DNA from: CAVRZY01 sp963725415
Lineage (GTDB): Bacteria > Acidobacteriota > Terriglobia > Bryobacterales > Bryobacteraceae
DNA length: 18,176 bases
NCBI GenBank assembly: GCA_963725415.1
Contig: CAVRZY010000324.1
Span: 1-18,176, forward strand
Reading direction: 5' to 3'
Shown here: one piece after another, positions 16,171 to 18,176 of the stretch
How positions within the stretch are numbered: the first letter of the stretch is position 1
Layout: the number at the start of each line of letters is the position of its first letter
Position numbers and translations under genes: made by a program
The notes under the pieces: generated by a model
What the model was told of the DNA's origin: nothing
The model's input: only the letters and a program-made list of their open reading frames with translations
The model's database searches: none

Positions 16171-18176
16171 CGGAAGTTCTCCACCAGCATCAGGTCGCGG
16201 CCTTGCTGGTCTACTTGCGCGTACAAAAGAGAACGCCCGTCAGGGGAAACAGTGAGACCAAAAGACACCGGTTTGTCGATCGTAGCGATTGACGTGATTT
16301 TGCCGCTGGCGAATTCCAGGAACTGAATCGAATAGGTGTGGTCGGGATTCGGCGGCGGGATGAAGTAGATCCCTCGCTCCACCACGGCGAAGCAGGATCC
16401 TTCCGGGCCGCCGAGGGCCGGCAGGACCTGGATCTCCTCGCCGCCCTGTGCCGGAACCCTCCAAAGGCCGGGACTGTACCGGCTGTTCGCATAATAGACA
16501 AACCTGCCGTCAGGTGACTCCTGCGCTACGTATCCGCCCTTCTTGGTCACCTGAACGGCCTCGCTCTCGCGCCCCTGGCCCGCCGCCCATGGCATTTTCC
16601 ACACCTGGTACTCTCCGGTCCGCAGGGAGGCAAAGTAAATCCACCGCCCGTCCCGGGACCAGCTTCCCCTTCGAATCCGAAGACGGATGGGTAGTCAGGC
16701 GCTGGGGTTTGCCTCCCTGGGCGCTGACGACATAGAGGTCGGGCTGCCCAGGGGCGCGGGAGTCGAACACAATGTACTTGCCATCCGGAGACCAGCTCGG
16801 AGCTCGGCCACCAAGTGACGTCAACTGGACGCAGTTCGAGCCATCGCTCCGGCACGTCCAGATTTCCAGGCTGCCCGATCGATCCGACAGAAACGCCACC
16901 CTTTTGCCGTCCGGGGAGTAGTGGGCATGTACGTCCAGGCGGGACGAGGAGATCAAGCCGCTACGTGAGCCCCCATGGCCGGGGCCAGGGATCTCCACGC
17001 GCCAGATATTGACATCGCTGAAGCCCCACGAGTAGGCCAGCCGGCCGGGTACCCTCTGGGACCCCCAACAAATCGTAGGGTGGGCAGCGTCCTCGGCCGC
17101 GAACGGGAGTTGTTCCGCTTTGGCGGATCCCGAAGCCGCAATTCTCCAGAGAACGCGGCCGGGGAAAGCCCCGGACGAATAGATGATCTCGCGCCCATCC
17201 GAGGTCCAGGCCGCGCCGCCGATGTTCCCACTATCCAGCCTTCTCGGTTCACCTTCTGGTGCAAGGGCACTCGTCAGGCTAAGCACGTGCAGATCGCTCG
17301 CGGTAAGACTGCGCGCCCGGCCGAACACCAGGCGGCGTCCGTCCGGCGAAAAGGCCGGACTGGTGTCGCCGAGCGAGTCCGCCGGCGGCGAGGTCAGCCT
17401 GTGCTTTTCCCCACTTTCGATCGAGAACAGGAACAACGCAAAAGCCCCTTCGTAGGAGTCTCTAGACGGCCCGGCCAGCCACTTGCCGTCCGGAGTCCAC
17501 GCCAGGTAAGGACCAGGAAGAGGCCGACGGCTATCCATCTCGGCCAACAGGCGCTCCGGTCCACCCAGTGGCGGGATGAGGGTGATTTGCGACTTCCCAC
17601 CGAGAGCACGCCAGAAAGCGATCCAGCGGCCGTCCGGCGACCAGGCCGGAGAGGAATCCGAAGCTGGATCAGTTGTCAGGCGGAGCGCTATTCCAGGCCC
17701 GATCGGCTTGACGTAGATGTCGGTGTTGTCCCCCTTTTCTCCGTTCCAGGAGAACGCCACCTGGTTACCGTCGGGGGAAAAAGAAGGATAGCTTTCGTCG
17801 CCCGGATAGCTGGTGAGGGGAACGGCGCGGAGTTGGCTGTGTGGTGTCTCGCCTTTTGGGCGAAGGAACCAGATGCCGAGACCAGCGGCGACCAGGACGA
17901 CGAATACCGCAGTAGCCCAGATCAGGCTGCGCCGACCGGCCGGCCTCGCCGGAGCTTCGGCCGCGAGCCGTCCCGAGTCGGATTCTTCCTTGAGCTCCTC
18001 CAGAGCCAGCTTCACATCATCCATGTGCTGGATGCGGCGCTCAGGTTGCTTGCGCAGGCAGCGGGTGATGAGCTTTTCCAGGTCGCGCGGAATCTCGGCA
18101 GCCAAAGGCGTCGGTTCCTGGTTGATGACCGCTGCCAGCGTCGAGAGCTTCGTGTCCCTTCTGAATGCCTGTCGGC
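16167..18176 (-). CDS. Receptor-like Ser/Thr protein kinase with PD40 propeller, kinase 3 (5' end outside window, one frameshift)
   Basis: The visible part starts in the kinase C-lobe (RQAFRRDTKLSTLAAVINQE), continues with CLRKQPERRIQHMDDVKLAL, a transmembrane helix (SLIWATAVFVVLVAAGLGIW) and about ten PD40 propeller units, ending in DLMLVENFR with TGA at 16167-16169. The catalytic part of the kinase lies beyond the right edge. An extra base in GCTTCCCCTT (16662-16671) breaks the frame. Shifting back gives SWSRDGRWIYFASLRTGEYQ, a normal propeller unit that follows THPSSDSKG smoothly, so an indel error is likely. C-lobe sequence is closer to kinase 1 than to kinase 2. It is the first of the three kinase genes here, with the stop overlapping the kinase 2 start. 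Confidence 0.9.

Noticed and set aside
16167..16604. Separate 145-residue gene downstream of kinase 3
   Set aside because: It is the last part of the kinase 3 propeller in a shifted frame. The sequence flows on directly once one base is removed near 16665.

Overview
The window looks like a high-GC bacterial chromosome, most likely Acidobacteriota of the Solibacter/Bryobacter type. This is inferred from tandem Ser/Thr kinases fused to WD40-like (PD40) propellers, a housekeeping run of xseB, ispA, tlyA and nadK, and a class C beta-lactamase-like hydrolase. No rRNA, tRNA or CRISPR array was recognised.

Bases 1-3942 carry no independent genes. They are a noisy reverse-complement copy of about 3969-8310, joined at a 26-base loop (3943-3968). 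The copy has many single-base indels, is about 7% shorter than its template, and breaks every gene it contains. The simplest reading is a fold-back (template plus complement) long-read artefact at a contig end. The genuine contig therefore starts near 3943, inside the hydrolase gene.

From 3943 the plus strand carries: the C-terminal part of a beta-lactamase-family serine hydrolase; a two-gene module of an AAA/ABC-type ATPase and a small TOPRIM-like (DUF4276-like) protein overlapping by ATGA; then a tightly packed run of xseB, ispA, tlyA, nadK and a dicarboxylate/amino acid:cation symporter, each start overlapping the preceding stop. The ATPase-TOPRIM pair is the one part that resembles an accessory (possibly defence or DNA-repair) system. 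A nearly identical 22-base element (TGGGATACAAT core) precedes both the ATPase gene and xseB and may be the promoter of each unit.

From 10719 to the right edge the minus strand holds three consecutive receptor-like Ser/Thr kinases (kinase, one membrane helix, extracytoplasmic propeller) arranged as an operon. The rightmost is cut by the window end. The last kinase of the operon carries a 66-base palindromic element inserted in frame in its kinase domain.

Single-base frameshifts occur in the hydrolase (one), nadK (two, compensating), the symporter (two, compensating) and kinase 3 (one). Several lie in or next to short G or C runs and the reading frames recover, so they are better explained as uncorrected long-read indels than as real pseudogenes.
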